Of a stretch of DNA of 6,028 bases, positions 5,544 through 6,028 are shown one piece after another. The position numbers were made by a program, and so were the translations under genes. The first letter of the stretch is position 1, and each line of letters opens with the position of its first letter. Where the stretch lies: assembly GCA_027345905.1 (NCBI GenBank), contig DAIETC010000042.1, positions 1 to 6,028 of the forward strand. Reading direction: 5' to 3'. This stretch comes from Kineosporiaceae bacterium. GTDB taxonomy: Bacteria; Actinomycetota; Actinomycetes; Actinomycetales; Angustibacteraceae. A model generated the notes under the pieces. It was not told the DNA's origin. It did not search any database and saw nothing but the letters and a program-made list of their open reading frames with translations.

Positions 5544-5797
5544 GCCACGCCAGCGTGCTCCCCATGGCCCAGGATCGTGTCTGCCCAGACGCGCTCCTGC
5601 GCCGACAACTTGCCACCGGTGCTAGCGAGCGCTTCACTCAACGCCGCATCCCAACCCGCCAGGTCGTCCAGCGCCAGCCCCACGGCGCGCTGCACGAAGC
5701 CGGAGACAGACGCGGCCCCGCCAGCCTCGACGAGTCGACGCACTGCGTCCAGCGTTGCCACCGGCAGGGTGATGGTCACCTTGCGAGTGTCTGCCAT
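5540..5797 (-). CDS. Ribbon-helix-helix antitoxin, VapB-like
   Basis: This 85-residue protein lies immediately upstream of the PIN toxin, the standard antitoxin-first order. The N-terminus KVTITLPVATLDAVRRLVEA forms the beta strand (about 6-11) and first helix of a ribbon-helix-helix DNA-binding domain. The second helix follows at about 30-43 (SVSGFVQRAVGLAL). The acidic and Trp-containing C-terminal half (about 44-85, ending with a SAQERVWADTILG segment) would bind and mask the toxin. Antitoxins of this type also repress their own promoter. ATG 5797 is preferred because a TANNNT box sits 8 bases upstream, which suggests a leaderless message. ATG 5809, four codons earlier, is an alternative but overlaps that box. 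Neither start has a clear ribosome binding site. Confidence 0.82.
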   Translation of the reverse strand: MADTRKVTITLPVATLDAVRRLVEAGGAASVSGFVQRAVGLALDDLAGWDAALSEALASTGGKLSAQERVWADTILGHGEHAGVA

Positions 5798-5834
5798 ACC
5801 AAAAACCATACTGCCGGTCTCGATGCTTTGCCAG
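5794..5834 (-). promoter_or_regulatory. Candidate vapBC promoter and autoregulatory site
   Basis: On the reverse strand, CTGGCA (5834-5829) and TATGGT (5810-5805) resemble -35 and -10 boxes with an 18-base spacer. Transcription starting 7-8 bases after the -10 box would begin at or next to ATG 5797. CCATAC occurs twice on the forward strand (5794-5799 and 5806-5811), 12 bases start to start. That arrangement would suit a dimeric ribbon-helix-helix repressor bound over the -10 box. The -35 box lies in the first bases of the duplicated tadG segment. Confidence 0.45.
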
Positions 5835-5961
5835 GGTCCCCGTACGGGCTCAGCGGCCGGTGCGGCGGACGTGTGCGGCAGTGAAAGCGCTGCGTCGGTG
5901 GTGGCGGGGTGGGATCATCGTCACCGTGCGCTTCGCTGCCCGCACCTTCCCGCTGCCGTGA
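5829..5961 (+). pseudogene. Decayed remnant of a tadG-like 3' end
   Basis: Bases here align with the last 40 or so codons of the intact tadG-like gene. The stretch from 5908 to the TGA at 5959-5961 still reads GGIIVTVRFAARTFPLP in the equivalent frame, against GGIIVTVRSTARTSLVP in the intact protein. Upstream of 5908 the frame is broken by single-base changes, an insertion of about 14 bases and a deletion of five, and no start codon or Tad domain is present. It is therefore a 3' fragment, not a second gene. It may now serve as promoter-proximal DNA for the antitoxin gene and as the upstream region of the gene at 5961. Confidence 0.75.
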
Positions 5962-5999
5962 TGGCGCGCGCCCGCTGGGGCCGGCGCGCCGCTGCGGTG
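5829..5999 (+). repeat. Right copy of the duplicated tadG-end/next-gene-start junction
   Basis: This is the partner of 4983-5140, with the same order of matching blocks. The offset between blocks varies from 846 to 860 bases because of small insertions and deletions. Relative to the left copy it has about 14 extra bases near 5867-5891 and five fewer near 5903-5906. It includes the start of the next gene in functional form (ATG at 5961). Confidence 0.85.
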
Positions 6000-6028
6000 G
6001 CGGCCGTCGCTGCGGCGGTGGTCGCGCT
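5961..6028 (+). CDS. Start of a gene with a signal-peptide-like N-terminus (runs off the window)
   Basis: ATG 5961 overlaps the TGA of the tadG remnant as TGATG and opens a frame to the window end (22 complete codons). The start MARARWGRRAAAVAAVAAAV has a basic n-region and an Ala/Val hydrophobic stretch, as in a secretion signal or membrane anchor. The stop/start overlap suggests it was once translationally coupled to a tadG-like gene, so an envelope or pilus-related role is reasonable, but no domain is visible. The ribosome binding site is unclear. It now lies about 850 bases beyond the live tadG-like stop, with an antisense toxin-antitoxin pair between. Confidence 0.6.
   Translation, partial: MARARWGRRAAAVAAVAAAVVA

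Noticed and set aside
5555..5884. A forward open frame of 109 codons opposite the antitoxin
   Set aside because: Its sequence has no domain, and the reverse-strand antitoxin explains the region. Only its tail overlaps the tadG remnant.

Overview
The window is very GC-rich, with G or C at nearly every third codon position, short operon overlaps and tad gene forms of the actinobacterial type. It most likely comes from a high-GC actinomycete chromosome. Nothing in it identifies a genus.

Layout, left to right. The C-terminal end of an unidentified forward gene occupies 2-232. A 170-180 bp gap follows, carrying a perfect 8-bp inverted repeat and weak promoter-like elements. Then comes a forward Tad/Flp pilus (or Tad-like type II secretion) operon: the ATPase tadA (410-1657), the inner-membrane platform genes tadB (1654-2517) and tadC (2514-3446), a small Flp-like pilin (3524-3736), a TadE-type pseudopilin (3741-4157), a second TadE/TadF-type pseudopilin (4154-4615) and a TadG/Rv3654c-like protein (4612-5106). 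Most neighbours are joined by 4-base ATGA or GTGA stop/start overlaps, which implies one translationally coupled transcript. TadA would power a TadB/TadC platform that assembles the Flp-like pilin, with the TadE/F/G-type proteins as minor or accessory components. The prepilin peptidase (TadV) is not in the window.

A reverse-strand toxin-antitoxin pair follows: a ribbon-helix-helix antitoxin (5540-5797) and a PIN-domain VapC-like toxin (5163-5543), also joined by an ATGA overlap. At 5961 a new forward gene begins with a signal-peptide-like N-terminus and runs off the window.

The most unusual observation is that the toxin-antitoxin pair sits between two diverged direct copies of the same junction. 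The left copy (about 4983-5140) is the live 3' end of the tadG-like gene followed by a dead start of the next gene. The right copy (about 5829-5999) is a frame-disrupted remnant of the tadG tail followed by the live start of the next gene. The copies share a 26-base identical block (5052-5077 and 5907-5932) and clear flanking similarity. The non-duplicated segment is almost exactly the toxin-antitoxin coding region. This suggests that the module was inserted at the tadG/next-gene overlap with duplication of the junction, or arrived with a related tadG tail. A second oddity is that the stop/start overlap between the second pseudopilin gene and the tadG-like gene is amplified into four tandem 15-bp units, each with its own in-frame ATG and a stop for the upstream frame.

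I saw no rRNA, tRNA, CRISPR array, transposase or integrase.
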